The notes under the pieces were generated by a model, which was not told the origin of the DNA, did no database searches, and was given only the letters and a program-made list of their open reading frames with translations. This document shows, piece after piece, positions 19,282-30,182 of a DNA stretch of 64,000 nucleotides. Each line of letters starts with the position of its first letter. Position 1 is the stretch's first letter. The stretch spans positions 1,674,001 to 1,738,000 of the forward strand of contig CAVTLA010000001.1 of assembly GCA_963735465.1 (NCBI GenBank), written 5' to 3'. The position numbers and the translations under genes are program-made. The stretch comes from DASZHJ01 sp963735465 (lineage in GTDB: Bacteria; Pseudomonadota; Alphaproteobacteria; ATCC43930; CGMCC-115725).

Positions 19282-19443
19282 CGCGGCGCTCCTCTATCCG
19301 GCCTTATGCGGCGCCGGCCGGCCGGCAAAATCGCATACACCAGTGCCCAACGAGCCGTCGCGCCTGGCGGAATCCACTCAACGCCGTCACCGTACTATAT
19401 GGAGCCCGCGCGAGCGCGGGCAAAGATCGCGCCGCCCCGAAGA

Positions 19444-19520
<77 letters not shown>

Positions 19521-19544
19521 GCAGCACTCTGCGCGCGGCGGCGA

Positions 19545-19573
19545 CTAGTAACCCGCTGCATCAGGGGTGTCAA
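19545..19573 (-). promoter_or_regulatory. Sigma-70-type promoter of tRNA-Asp
   Basis: On the minus strand TTGACA (19568-19573) and TACTAG (19545-19550) are separated by exactly 17 bp. The expected start near 19538 is about 18 nt before the mature tRNA 5' end. The perfect -35 hexamer and ideal spacing make this a confident call. Confidence 0.75.
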
Positions 19574-19650
19574 GCACAGGGGACCGCGGGATTTGCGCAG
19601 TTTTACAAGGCTCTCGCGCGTCATGCCGAGCCTGCAGGGCGGGGTCGCGA

Positions 19651-19725
19651 TGGTGGGCGATGAGGGATTCGAACCCCCGACCCCCTCGGTGTAAACGAGA
19701 TGCTCTACCGCTGAGCTAATCGCCC
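19651..19725 (-). tRNA. tRNA-Val (TAC)
   Basis: 75-nt cloverleaf with encoded CCA. The acceptor GGGCGAT pairs with ATCGCCC, the D arm is GCTCAGCGGTAGAGC, and the T arm is GGTTCGAATCCC. The anticodon loop TTTACAC gives TAC. It is on the same strand as tRNA-Asp, 130 bp upstream of it, and tRNA-Asp has its own promoter. Confidence 0.97.
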
Positions 19726-19893
19726 ATATCAGAGGCCCGACCGCCGCACGTGGGCCGGGGGAATTATGACATCCGGCCGCCGGGCCGGCCGCGCGGAGTT
19801 ATCGCGCGATAACCGCACCGGCGGACCGCTACGCCGAAACGCGAAGGCCGGCCCCGCTGCCGAGGTCCGGCCCGAAAACGAAAACGACGCCGG

Positions 19894-20166
19894 TCAGTTG
19901 ACGGCGTCCTTCAATCCTTTGCCGGCCTTGAACTTCGGCTGCTTCGACGCCGGGATCTTGAGCTCCTCGCCGGTGCGCGGGTTGCGCCCCTTGGACGCCG
20001 CGCGCTTTCGTACATTGAACGTGCCGAATCCCACGAGGCGTACCTCGTTCCCCTTCTTCAGCGAGCGGGTGATGCAATCGAACACCGCGTCCACGGCCTT
20101 CGCGGCGTCCGCCTTGGTGAGCTCGGTCATTCCCGCAACGGCGTCGACGAGTTCGTTCTTGTTCAC
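19894..20166 (-). CDS. hup: HU-type DNA-binding protein
   Basis: Nucleoid-associated, histone-like DNA-bending protein. The 90-residue product has the full HU fold: NKNELVDAVAGMTELTKADA at the N-terminus, the GFGTFNVRKRAASKGRNPRTG DNA-binding arm with its RNP motif, and a C-terminal KFKAGKGLKDAVN. Translation should start at GTG (20164-20166), preceded by a G-rich AGGGGGG stretch, because no in-frame ATG exists before residue 13. It lies downstream of lon, a common arrangement in proteobacteria, but has a separate upstream region of about 250 bp. Confidence 0.95.
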   Translation of the reverse strand: MNKNELVDAVAGMTELTKADAAKAVDAVFDCITRSLKKGNEVRLVGFGTFNVRKRAASKGRNPRTGEELKIPASKQPKFKAGKGLKDAVN

Positions 20167-20239
20167 GAGATGGCCCCCCTGATCGATGCGTGGAAATACC
20201 TGCGGTTCCGACGGAACACGTCTGTCAAGAACGCCGGGA

Positions 20240-20268
20240 GTGTAGATCGCCGGTCTCCGGCCCGTCAA
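20240..20268 (-). promoter_or_regulatory. Weak promoter candidate for the HU gene
   Basis: TTGACG (20263-20268, minus strand) is followed 16-17 bp later by TCTACA/CTACAC. The -35 hexamer is good but the -10 is poor. A second TTGACA lies nearer the gene without a clear -10, so the true start is uncertain. Confidence 0.3.
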
Positions 20269-20360
20269 TTGCGGCGCGCCGGAAATCCCCAGCTTTTCAT
20301 GCATTACCTGTAGACAGCGAGCGCCCGATCGGCCTGGCGAATTCACGGTCCGGAAAGCAG

Positions 20361-20388
20361 CAAAGCCGTCGCTTGCGCGACGGCTTTG
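20361..20388 (-). terminator. Terminator hairpin downstream of lon
   Basis: CAAAGCCGTCGC (20361-20372) and GCGACGGCTTTG (20377-20388) form a perfect 12-bp stem with a 4-base loop, 35 bp past the lon stop. The AAA/TTT ends of the stem supply part of the U-tract, as is common in alphaproteobacterial terminators. Confidence 0.75.
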
Positions 20389-20422
20389 TGCCGGAATAAC
20401 GACCGCGCGACGCGCGCGGCGA

Positions 20423-22831
<2,409 letters not shown>

Positions 22832-22854
22832 GCGGCCTCTTTCTCATGCTGGTC

Positions 22855-22951
22855 CGAAGCGTGGAGCCGCTTCGGCTGATGGACTCCGGCGGCATGTCAC
22901 ATCACCGCCACCGGGCTCTATTAAGGTGGCGTTTCGGCGCCCCCAGTCAAG
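22855..22951 (-). promoter_or_regulatory. lon leader: possible heat-shock-type promoter and hairpin
   Basis: On the minus strand CTTGAC (22946-22951) is followed 19 bp later by CCTTAATAG (22918-22926), resembling alphaproteobacterial RpoH promoters but with a rather long spacer. Nearer the gene, CCGAAGCG (22855-22862) and CGCTTCGG (22869-22876) form an 8-bp hairpin in the leader. Regulation of lon by heat shock is known in many bacteria; the promoter call here is only suggestive. Confidence 0.3.
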
Positions 22952-22996
22952 AGGACGCTCCGCATAACCATTGGAGCGACAGGGCTTTTCCGGAGT

Positions 22997-24268
22997 TCAG
23001 GCGCCGGTTCCGACGTCGCCGCGACGATCGGAGTAGATGTACAGCGGCTGCGCGCGACCTTCGGAAACCTCTTTGTTGATGACGATGCCACTGACGCCAT
23101 CGAGTCCGGGCAGATCGAACATCGGCTCGAGCAGGATCATCTCCATGATCGAGCGCAATCCTCGCGCGCCGGTCTTCCGGGCGATCGCCTTGTGAGCGAT
23201 GGTGCGCAGCGCCTCGTCGTTGAACTCGAGGCGGACGTCCTCCATCTCGAACAACCGCTGGTACTGCTTGACCAGGGCGTTCTTCGGCTTGGTGAGAATG
23301 TCCACCAGCGCGTCCTCGTCGAGATCGTCGAGGGTCGCCACCACGGGCAGGCGGCCGACGAACTCGGGAATGAGACCGAACTTGAGCAGATCCTCCGGCT
23401 CCAGATCCTTCAGGATCTCGCCGGTCTTGCGCTCCTCGGGACCGCGCACCTCGGCGCCGAAGCCGATCGAGCTGCCCTGGCGGCGCTGGGAGATGATCTT
23501 CTCCAGGCCGGCGAAGGCGCCGCCGCAGATGAAGAGGATGTTCGTGGTGTCGACCTGCAGGAACTCCTGCTGGGGATGCTTGCGTCCGCCCTGGGGCGGC
23601 ACCGAGGCGATGGTGCCTTCCATGATCTTGAGGAGCGCCTGCTGCACGCCCTCGCCCGAGACGTCGCGCGTGATCGAGGGGTTGTCGGACTTGCGGCTGA
23701 TCTTGTCGACCTCGTCGATATAGACGATGCCGCGCTGGGCGCGCTCGACATTGTAGTCGGCGGCCTGCAGCAGCTTCAGGATGATGTTCTCGACGTCCTC
23801 GCCGACATAGCCCGCCTCGGTGAGGGTCGTGGCGTCCGCCATGGTGAAGGGCACGTCGATGATGCGCGCCAAGGTCTGCGCGAGGAGCGTCTTGCCGGAG
23901 CCGGTCGGGCCCACCAGCAGGATGTTCGACTTCGCGAGCTCGACGTCGTTGTTCTTGGCGCCGTGCGCCAGCCGCTTGTAGTGATTGTGGACGGCGACCG
24001 ACAGCACGCGCTTGGCATGCCCCTGCCCGATCACGTAGTCGTCCAGCACCTTGCAGATGTCTCGCGGGCTCGGCACGCCGTCGCGCGACTTCACCAGCGT
24101 CGTCTTGTGCTCCTCACGGATGATGTCCATGCAGAGCTCGACGCACTCGTCGCAGATGAACACGGTCGGTCCCGCGATCAGCTTGCGGACCTCGTGCTGA
24201 CTCTTGCCGCAGAACGAGCAGTACAGCGTATTCTTCGAGTCGCCGCTGCTGGATTTCGTCATGGCCAC
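22997..24268 (-). CDS. clpX: ATP-dependent Clp protease ATP-binding subunit ClpX
   Basis: AAA+ unfoldase that delivers substrates to ClpP. The 423-residue product has the N-terminal zinc-binding domain with Cys17, Cys20, Cys39 and Cys42, the Walker A motif GPTGSGKT (120-127), the pore loop GYVGED (153-158), Walker B IVYIDEVDK (181-189) and a ClpP-docking region. The start MAMTKSSSGDSKNTLYC is normal. clpP lies 288 bp upstream on the same strand. Confidence 0.97.
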   Translation of the reverse strand: MAMTKSSSGDSKNTLYCSFCGKSQHEVRKLIAGPTVFICDECVELCMDIIREEHKTTLVKSRDGVPSPRDICKVLDDYVIGQGHAKRVLSVAVHNHYKRLAHGAKNNDVELAKSNILLVGPTGSGKTLLAQTLARIIDVPFTMADATTLTEAGYVGEDVENIILKLLQAADYNVERAQRGIVYIDEVDKISRKSDNPSITRDVSGEGVQQALLKIMEGTIASVPPQGGRKHPQQEFLQVDTTNILFICGGAFAGLEKIISQRRQGSSIGFGAEVRGPEERKTGEILKDLEPEDLLKFGLIPEFVGRLPVVATLDDLDEDALVDILTKPKNALVKQYQRLFEMEDVRLEFNDEALRTIAHKAIARKTGARGLRSIMEMILLEPMFDLPGLDGVSGIVINKEVSEGRAQPLYIYSDRRGDVGTGA

Positions 24269-24556
24269 TCCGTCAACAACCGGGAGACGTCCCGGCCCTC
24301 GAGGGCTCGCACCAACAAATCGCTACCGGTAAGCCCGAATCCGGCAGCAAGGCGACTCGGCACCTATCCAACAATTCAACAATATGTACGGGCCGGCAAT
24401 CAATAACTAGTTAAAAAAGCGTTTTAATCGAGGCTTTTGGCACGTGGATTCACGAATTGCCGGAAGCATTGCAAGCGCGACACGGTGCGGGAAGCCAAGA
24501 CGCAATGAACGCCCTGGGTGCACTGCCTAAACGTCGGGCACGCGTTAAGAGTTGCC
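24269..24556. other. clpP-clpX intergenic region
   Basis: These 288 bp carry no gene. The stretch 24380-24435 is locally AT-rich (contains TTAAAAAAGCGTTTTAA) and is the most likely place for a clpX promoter on the minus strand, but I could not choose -35/-10 hexamers with confidence. No clear terminator follows clpP. Confidence 0.4.
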
Positions 24557-25207
24557 TCAGCCGCCGTCCTGGCCGACCACCTTCAGGTCCTCGCGCGGCG
24601 GCCGGTTAACCACCACCTCGTCGATGACGCCGAAGGCCTTCGCCTCCTCCGGAGAGAAGAACTTGTCGCGCTCGAGAGCGGTCTCGATGACGTCGATCGG
24701 CTGGCCCGTATGCTTCTGGTAGATCTGGTTGAGACGGGCGCGGAGCGTCAGGATCTCGCGCGCCTGGATCTCGATGTCGGAGGCCTGGCCCTGGGCGCCG
24801 CCGGAAGGCTGGTGCAGCATCACCCGCGAATTCGGCAGGGAGAAGCGCTTGCCCTTGGCGCCCGCCGCCAGCAGCAGCGAGCCCATGGAGGCCGCCTGGC
24901 CGACGCAGACCGTGGAGACCAGCGGCCGGACGTACTGCATGGTGTCGTAGATCGCGAGACCCGAGGTCACCACGCCGCCGGGAGAGTTAATGTAGAAGTA
25001 GATGTCCTTGTTCGGATTCTCCGACTCCAGGAACAGCAGCTGGGCGCAGATCAGGCTCGACACCGCGTCGTTGACGCCGCCCACCAGGAAGATGATCCGC
25101 TCCTTCAGGAGCCGGGAGTAGATGTCGTAGGCGCGCTCCCCGCGGTTGGTCTGCTCGACCACCATGGGTACCAGGGTATTCATGTGGACTTCTAAGGGAT
25201 CGCGCAT
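24557..25207 (-). CDS. clpP: ATP-dependent Clp protease proteolytic subunit ClpP
   Basis: Serine peptidase that forms the proteolytic barrel used by ClpX and other Clp ATPases. The 216-residue protein carries the catalytic triad Ser107 (GQAASMGS), His132 (VMLHQPSGG) and Asp181 (ERDKFF). The start MRDPLEVHMNTLVPMVVEQ matches other alphaproteobacterial ClpP proteins, which are processed after a short propeptide. It lies 41 bp downstream of tig, probably in one transcript. Confidence 0.97.
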   Translation of the reverse strand: MRDPLEVHMNTLVPMVVEQTNRGERAYDIYSRLLKERIIFLVGGVNDAVSSLICAQLLFLESENPNKDIYFYINSPGGVVTSGLAIYDTMQYVRPLVSTVCVGQAASMGSLLLAAGAKGKRFSLPNSRVMLHQPSGGAQGQASDIEIQAREILTLRARLNQIYQKHTGQPIDVIETALERDKFFSPEEAKAFGVIDEVVVNRPPREDLKVVGQDGG

Positions 25208-25248
25208 CTCTCGTCCTGCTCCGGTTCTGCGATCGAAGGGCGTGGCCC

Positions 25249-26667
25249 TCAGACCTTGGTCGCTTCCGTCTTTGCGTCGCCGCCGGCGTCCGCCGCGGCC
25301 TCGTCATCCTCGGCGTCCGCCTTCAGCAGCTCGCTCACCGGCACTCGCCGCTCGGCTACCTGGGCACGCTCGATGATGAAATCAATGACCTTCTCCTCGA
25401 ACATCGGCGCGCGGATCTGATCGACCGCCTCGGGATGCTCGCGATAATACTCGATCACCTTGCGCTCCTGGCCGGGAAAGCGCCGCGCCTGCTCGGTGAG
25501 CGCCCGGTTCACTTCCTCCGGGCTCACGGTGATGGACTGCGCGCGGCCCACTTCCGCCAGCAGCAGACCCAGGCGCACGCGCCGCTCGGCGATGGCACGG
25601 TACTCCGACTTCACCGCCGCCTCGCTCTCGGGCGGCTCGACCGGCTCCGCCGGCGCGCTCGCGGCGGCATCGGCGGGAGCCGACTCGGCGGCGGCCTTCT
25701 GGCGCTGCTGCTCCTGCTGGTACTGCTGCCAGATCGCGTCCAGCTCGATGTCGATCATGCCCTGGGGCACCGCGAAGGAATGCTGCGCGGCGAGCTTGTC
25801 CAGGAGCGTGCGCTTGAGGCGCTGCCGCGCCAGATCCTCGTAGTCACGCCCGATCTGGTCGGAGACCGCCTGACGCAGATCGTCGAGCTTCTCCATGCCG
25901 ACGGCGACGGCGAGGCTGTCGTCGATGGGCTGGACCTCGAACCCGCGCACCTCCTTGACCGTGACCTCGAAGCTGGCGGCCTTGCCGGCGAGGTCGGCGG
26001 CGCCGTAGTCATCGGGGAAGGTCACGGCGATCGTGCGCTGGTCGCCGGCCTTCATGCCCACGACCTGATCCTCGAAGCCGGGAATGAAGGAGTTCGAACC
26101 CAGTTCCAGCGTATAGCCCTCGGCGGCGCCGCCGGGAAATTCCTTGCCGTCCACCGAGCCCTTGAAGTCGATGACGACGGCGTCGCCCTTCTCCGCCGGA
26201 CGCTCCGCCACCGTGTTCTTGCGCTGCTGCTTGGCGATGCGGTCCAGCGCCGCGGCGATGTCCGCCTCCGGCACTTCCGGCCGCAGGCGCTCCAGCGAGA
26301 GGCCGGAGAAATCCATCGGCTGGATCTCCGGCAGCACTTCCACCGCCAGCTTGTACTCGAGATCCTTGCCTTCGTTGAAGGAGACGATCTCCACCTTCGG
26401 CTGCAGCGCCGGGCGCAGGTTATGGCTGCGCAGCGCCTCCGTGGAGCTGTCGTTGACCGCGCGCTCCAGCACCTCGCCCATGACCGCCGTGCCGTAGCGC
26501 TTCTTCAGGACCGTGATCGGCACCTTGCCCGGGCGGAAGCCCGGCAGGCGCACCTCGCGGCCGATCTCGGCGAGCCTGACGCTGATGCGCTGCTCGATGT
26601 CGGCGGCGGCGAGCACGACCTTGAACTCGCGCTTCAGTCCCTCGGTATTGGTCTCGGTGATCTGCAT
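25249..26667 (-). CDS. tig: Trigger factor (ribosome-associated chaperone)
   Basis: Peptidyl-prolyl isomerase and chaperone that binds the ribosome exit tunnel. The 472-residue protein has the N-terminal ribosome-binding domain with the GFRPGKVP signature (residues about 44-51), the FKBP-type isomerase domain (VVIDFKGSVDGKEFPGG and GFEDQVVGMKAGDQRT) and the C-terminal chaperone arms. The C-terminal half has an Ala/Pro/Glu-rich insertion (ESAPADAAASAPAEPVEPPE) and an acidic-then-basic tail, making it longer than E. coli Tig (432). It is the first gene of the tig-clpP pair. Confidence 0.96.
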   Translation of the reverse strand: MQITETNTEGLKREFKVVLAAADIEQRISVRLAEIGREVRLPGFRPGKVPITVLKKRYGTAVMGEVLERAVNDSSTEALRSHNLRPALQPKVEIVSFNEGKDLEYKLAVEVLPEIQPMDFSGLSLERLRPEVPEADIAAALDRIAKQQRKNTVAERPAEKGDAVVIDFKGSVDGKEFPGGAAEGYTLELGSNSFIPGFEDQVVGMKAGDQRTIAVTFPDDYGAADLAGKAASFEVTVKEVRGFEVQPIDDSLAVAVGMEKLDDLRQAVSDQIGRDYEDLARQRLKRTLLDKLAAQHSFAVPQGMIDIELDAIWQQYQQEQQRQKAAAESAPADAAASAPAEPVEPPESEAAVKSEYRAIAERRVRLGLLLAEVGRAQSITVSPEEVNRALTEQARRFPGQERKVIEYYREHPEAVDQIRAPMFEEKVIDFIIERAQVAERRVPVSELLKADAEDDEAAADAGGDAKTEATKV

Positions 26668-26795
26668 GGGGAAACGGCCTGACTCCGGAACCGGCGCCCA
26701 GAGGGCACCAGAAGTTAGATGGGATCACTCGCGATGAAATTCACGTCGACGCATGGGACCCAGGCGTCGCGGGCGAGCCTCGAGGCGGGAACCAC

Positions 26796-26880
26796 TGGTG
26801 CGGGCGGAGGGACTTGAACCCCCACGACTTGCGTCGCTGGAACCTAAATCCAGTGCGTCTACCAATTCCGCCACGCCCGC
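26796..26880 (-). tRNA. tRNA-Leu (TAG)
   Basis: 85-nt class II tRNA with a long variable arm and encoded CCA. The acceptor GCGGGCG pairs with CGCCCGC, the discriminator is A, and the anticodon loop TTTAGGT gives TAG. It lies between tig and the AceE-like gene. Confidence 0.97.
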
Positions 26881-26967
26881 GCGCTCCCCGCCGGGGGCGG
26901 CTTCATAGCATGGGACCGAGAGGCGGGGAACTGCCCATCGCCCGATCAACCGGCGCGGCGGGAGAGG

Positions 26968-29337
26968 TTAACGCCGTCCCAGGCAGGCGCGCGCCGCCGC
27001 GTCCAGAATCGCATCGGCATCAATGCCATAGACCCGGTAGAGATCGGGGATGTCGCCGGACTGGCCGAAATGGTCGATGCCGAGCGGATGGATGCGGTGG
27101 CCGGCGACCGCGCCCAGCCAGGAAAGCGTCGCCGGATGGCCGTCCAGCACCGTGACCAGGGCGGCGTCCGGGGCCAGCCCCGCCAGCAGGCGGCCGAGGT
27201 GGCCGCGCTCCCTGTCCCTGAGGCCCGCAAGCCAGCTCCGGTGCAGCCGGTCCGCCGAGGTCACCGCCAGGAGCCCGGCTCCGGGAATGTCCTCCAGGAT
27301 CGCCTGATGGGCGGCGATCGCCTCGGGGGCGACCGCCCCCTGGTAGACCACCGCCAGCTCGGCCCCCTCCGCCGGCGGCACCAGCCAGTAGGCCCCGGCC
27401 ACGATCGCCCTCTGCAGCTCCGCCGTCAGCTCGCGCGGGGGCTGGTCCACCGGCCGGGTGGAGAGGCGGAGATAGACCGCGCCGCCGTCAGGCGCCTGCA
27501 TGTGCTCGAAGCCCCAGCGCATGAGCACCGCGAGCTCGTCGACGAAGGCGGGCTCGAAGGAGGTGAGCCCGTCCTGGCTCATGCCGATGAGAGGCGAGCC
27601 GATCGACTGATGCGCGCCGCCTTCCGGCGCCAGCGTGATGCCGGACGGCGTCGCCACCAGCATGAAGCGCGCGTCCTGATAGCAGGCGTAATTGAGGGCA
27701 TCGAGGCCGCGGGCGATGAAGGGATCGTAGAGCGTGCCGATCGGCAGCAGCCGCGCGCCGAACACCGGCTCGGCGAGGCCGAGCGCCGCCAGCAGGATGA
27801 AGAAGTTGTTCTCGGCGATGCCGAGCTCGATGTGCTGGCCCTCCGGCGACATCTGCCAGCGCTGGGCCGACACCACCTTCTCGTCCCGGAACACGTCGGC
27901 GCGTTCGCGGCGGTCGAAGAGGCCGCGCCGGTTGACCCAGCCGCCGAGATTGGTGGAGACGGTGACGTCGGGCGAGCAGGTGACGATGTGCCGCGAGATC
28001 GGCTGATCGCCGGTCGCGAGCTCGCTGAGGATGCGGCCGAAGCCTTCCTGCGTCGACTGCCGCTTGCCGCCGGGAACCGGCAGCGTCGGCACCGCGACCG
28101 CGGCCGCGTCGAGGCGGCGATGGGCGCGCCGGGCGAAGGGCACCGCGGCGAGGAACGCCTCGAGCTCGCGCACATCGGTCTTGAGGCCGGCGAAGCGATC
28201 CCACTCGGCGCCGGCGGGGACCGCCATGCTCGACTGGAACGTCGCCATCTGCGCTTCGTTCATCAGCCCGGAGTGATTGTCCTTGTGGCCGGCGAAGGGC
28301 AGGCCGAAGCCCTTGATGGTGTAGGCGATGAAGCAGGTGGGCAGATCGTCGTCGATGGCGTGGAAGGCCTCCCGCACCGCCGCCATGTCGTGGCCGGCGA
28401 GATTGGTCATGACGTCGTGCAGGCTGTCCTCGTCATGGCTCGCGAGGAAAGCGCGGATGCCCGGGAGATGGCCGATGTCGCCTTCGAGATGCTTCCGCCA
28501 GCCGGCGCCGCCTTTATAGACGAGCGCCGAATAGAGCGAGTTCGGGCAGGCGTCGATCCAGTCGCGCAGCGCCCCGCCGTCGGGACCGGCGAAGGCGCGC
28601 TCCAGCTTCTTGCCGTATTTGAGGATGACGACGCGCCAGCCCATGTTGCGGAAGAGGTCGTCGATGTGGCTGTAGAGCCGGTCGCTGACCACGGCGTCGA
28701 GGCTCTGGCGGTTGTAGTCGATCACCCACCAGACATTCCGCACCTCGTGTTTCCAGCCCTCCAGCATCGCCTCGTAGACGTTGCCCTCGTCGAGCTCGGC
28801 ATCGCCCACGACAGCCACCATGCGGCCCGGCGGATCGCCGCCGGCGGTCAAGCCGTGCAGACGCACATAGTCCTGCACCAGAGCGGCGAAGCTGGTCATC
28901 GCCACGCCCAGGCCAACCGATCCCGTGGAGAAGTCCACGTCGTCGCCGTCCTTGGTGCGGGAGGGATAGGACTGGGCGCCGCCCAGGGATCGGAAATCCC
29001 TAAGCTTGTCCACGGTCTGGCGCCCCAATAAATACTGTATCGCGTGGTAGGCCGGGCTCGCGTGCGGCTTCACCGCTACCCGATCCTGGGGCCTGAGCAC
29101 GTCGAAATAGAGCGCCGTCAGCAGGGTCGCCACCGACGCGCTGGAGGCCTGGTGGCCGCCGACCTTGAGGCCGTCGCGGTTGGGGCGGATGTGGTTGGCG
29201 TGATGGATGGTCCAGGACGAGAGCCACAGCACCTTGCGCTCGAGCTCGGTCAGCAGGCGCAGCCGATCGTCCGCCGCGCCCGGCGTCGTCTCGGCGTGCA
29301 GCCCGTCGCGCCCGAAGAGCGACGAAGGTTGGGCCAT
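26968..29337 (-). CDS. AceE-like transketolase-family protein, function uncertain
   Basis: Thiamine-diphosphate enzyme of 789 residues built like the homodimeric pyruvate dehydrogenase E1 (AceE): an N-terminal domain with the ThDP motif GDAELDEGNVYEA (from 178) and downstream Asn209 in VIDYNRQSLD, a central pyrimidine-binding domain (IELGIAENNFFILLAALGLA) and a C-terminal transketolase domain. Substrate motifs such as HANHIRPN and DNHSGLMN are conserved-looking. No E2 or E3 gene is near, unlike a normal dehydrogenase complex, so the substrate is not clear. Databases often call such proteins simply transketolase. The start ATG is followed by MAQPSSLFGRDG. Upstream lies a repeat-bearing intergenic region. 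Confidence 0.75.
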   Translation of the reverse strand: MAQPSSLFGRDGLHAETTPGAADDRLRLLTELERKVLWLSSWTIHHANHIRPNRDGLKVGGHQASSASVATLLTALYFDVLRPQDRVAVKPHASPAYHAIQYLLGRQTVDKLRDFRSLGGAQSYPSRTKDGDDVDFSTGSVGLGVAMTSFAALVQDYVRLHGLTAGGDPPGRMVAVVGDAELDEGNVYEAMLEGWKHEVRNVWWVIDYNRQSLDAVVSDRLYSHIDDLFRNMGWRVVILKYGKKLERAFAGPDGGALRDWIDACPNSLYSALVYKGGAGWRKHLEGDIGHLPGIRAFLASHDEDSLHDVMTNLAGHDMAAVREAFHAIDDDLPTCFIAYTIKGFGLPFAGHKDNHSGLMNEAQMATFQSSMAVPAGAEWDRFAGLKTDVRELEAFLAAVPFARRAHRRLDAAAVAVPTLPVPGGKRQSTQEGFGRILSELATGDQPISRHIVTCSPDVTVSTNLGGWVNRRGLFDRRERADVFRDEKVVSAQRWQMSPEGQHIELGIAENNFFILLAALGLAEPVFGARLLPIGTLYDPFIARGLDALNYACYQDARFMLVATPSGITLAPEGGAHQSIGSPLIGMSQDGLTSFEPAFVDELAVLMRWGFEHMQAPDGGAVYLRLSTRPVDQPPRELTAELQRAIVAGAYWLVPPAEGAELAVVYQGAVAPEAIAAHQAILEDIPGAGLLAVTSADRLHRSWLAGLRDRERGHLGRLLAGLAPDAALVTVLDGHPATLSWLGAVAGHRIHPLGIDHFGQSGDIPDLYRVYGIDADAILDAAARACLGRR

Positions 29338-29411
29338 ATGCGGCTCCTCCCAGAGGTGTCGTTGCCGGGATTATAAGGAAGCCCGTCGGCAAGGTGCTGG
29401 ATCGGCTGGCG

Positions 29412-29526
29412 TGCGTCCTTCGAGACGGTCGCTTACGCGACTTCCTCGGATGCGGCGCTTTTCTTCGTGCCGTCATCGATTTACCTCCTCGAGGAGCGCC
29501 CGCAGGGCTGCGTCTCGAAGGACGCA
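29412..29526. repeat. Intergenic repeat, family A copy 2
   Basis: A 115-bp unit bounded by TGCGTCCTTCGAGACG and the inverted CGTCTCGAAGGACGCA. Its inner part (CGTCATCGATTTACCTCCTC) aligns with the reverse complement of the copy at 52092-52209, so the similarity covers the whole unit and not only the ends. It occupies most of the otherwise gene-free interval 29338-29753. Confidence 0.75.
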
Positions 29527-29717
29527 GGTGCTTACGAACGCGTCGGCGATGCCGGCAATGCTGAGGCGATCGGCGTGGTACGCGATCGCGTGGCCGAGAT
29601 TCTATGTGCGGATGCGTCGCGCGGTCTGGGACTTCAGCGCAGGCTGCGCGCGCAAGCAGCGCCGGCGGAGGAAGAGCCGGCCCGAGCCATCGGGCGGCGC
29701 CGTCCTCTGGAGAACAG

Positions 29718-29742
29718 CCGGGCTCCGGCGAGCGGAGCCCGG
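29718..29742 (-). terminator. Hairpin downstream of the small conserved gene
   Basis: CCGGGCTCCG (29718-29727) and CGGAGCCCGG (29733-29742) form a perfect 10-bp GC-rich stem with a 5-base loop, 12 bp past the stop of the gene at 29754. There is no clear T-run, so termination is likely but not certain. Confidence 0.5.
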
Positions 29743-29753
29743 GCGGAAGAGCT

Positions 29754-30035
29754 TCAGGCCGCGGGAAGCGGGGCCTGGCTGATGCGCTCGCGGTAGGCGT
29801 CGATGAAAGAGCGGAGCGCCAGGATGCGGCAGCCGCCCTCGAAACGGCCCACATCGGCCCGCTCGAAAGCGACGTTGAAGCGCACGTGGGGAATGCCGGC
29901 GGGATCGGAGCGCAAGTCGACGACAGTGACGGTCTCGGTGAGGCGATCACCCCGTGACCGGCGATAGCTGTCCCCCGGCTTCACTTCCTCCGATGCATCC
30001 TGCCAGCCTAGGCGGCGGAGCAATGATTTTGACAT
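29754..30035 (-). CDS. Small conserved hypothetical protein
   Basis: 93 residues, MSKSLLRRLGWQDASEEV at the start, then a charged middle with RRSRGDRLTETVTVVDL and HVRFNVAFERADVGRFEGG, ending in a short helix (LRSFIDAYRERISQ). The fold looks like a small beta-rich domain with no signal peptide or membrane segment. Similar small proteins occur in rhizobial genomes, but I do not recognise a named family. The internal ATG at 30033-30035 is preferred over a longer in-frame form because the upstream part is low-quality and a GAGGAACG ribosome binding site precedes it. Confidence 0.6.
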   Translation of the reverse strand: MSKSLLRRLGWQDASEEVKPGDSYRRSRGDRLTETVTVVDLRSDPAGIPHVRFNVAFERADVGRFEGGCRILALRSFIDAYRERISQAPLPAA

Positions 30036-30182
30036 GTGACGTTCCTCAGAACCCGTATTTGACCGAGTTATAGGATCGCTGGGGATTCTGACTAAGAGGT
30101 TAAAACCGGGCGCGTAAAGCCGCCCAATCACATGGGATTTTAGCGATCTGCCCGCGTCGGCGGAGGGCTGCTCCGAGAGGCC

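Noticed and set aside
22855..22876. clpX terminator
   Set aside because: The hairpin is more than 120 bp beyond clpX, close to the lon start, and has no T-run; it is better read as a lon leader element.
24411..24430. Possible CtrA site (TTAA spaced pair) near clpX
   Set aside because: The spacing between the TTAA half-sites is 9 and not 7 bp.
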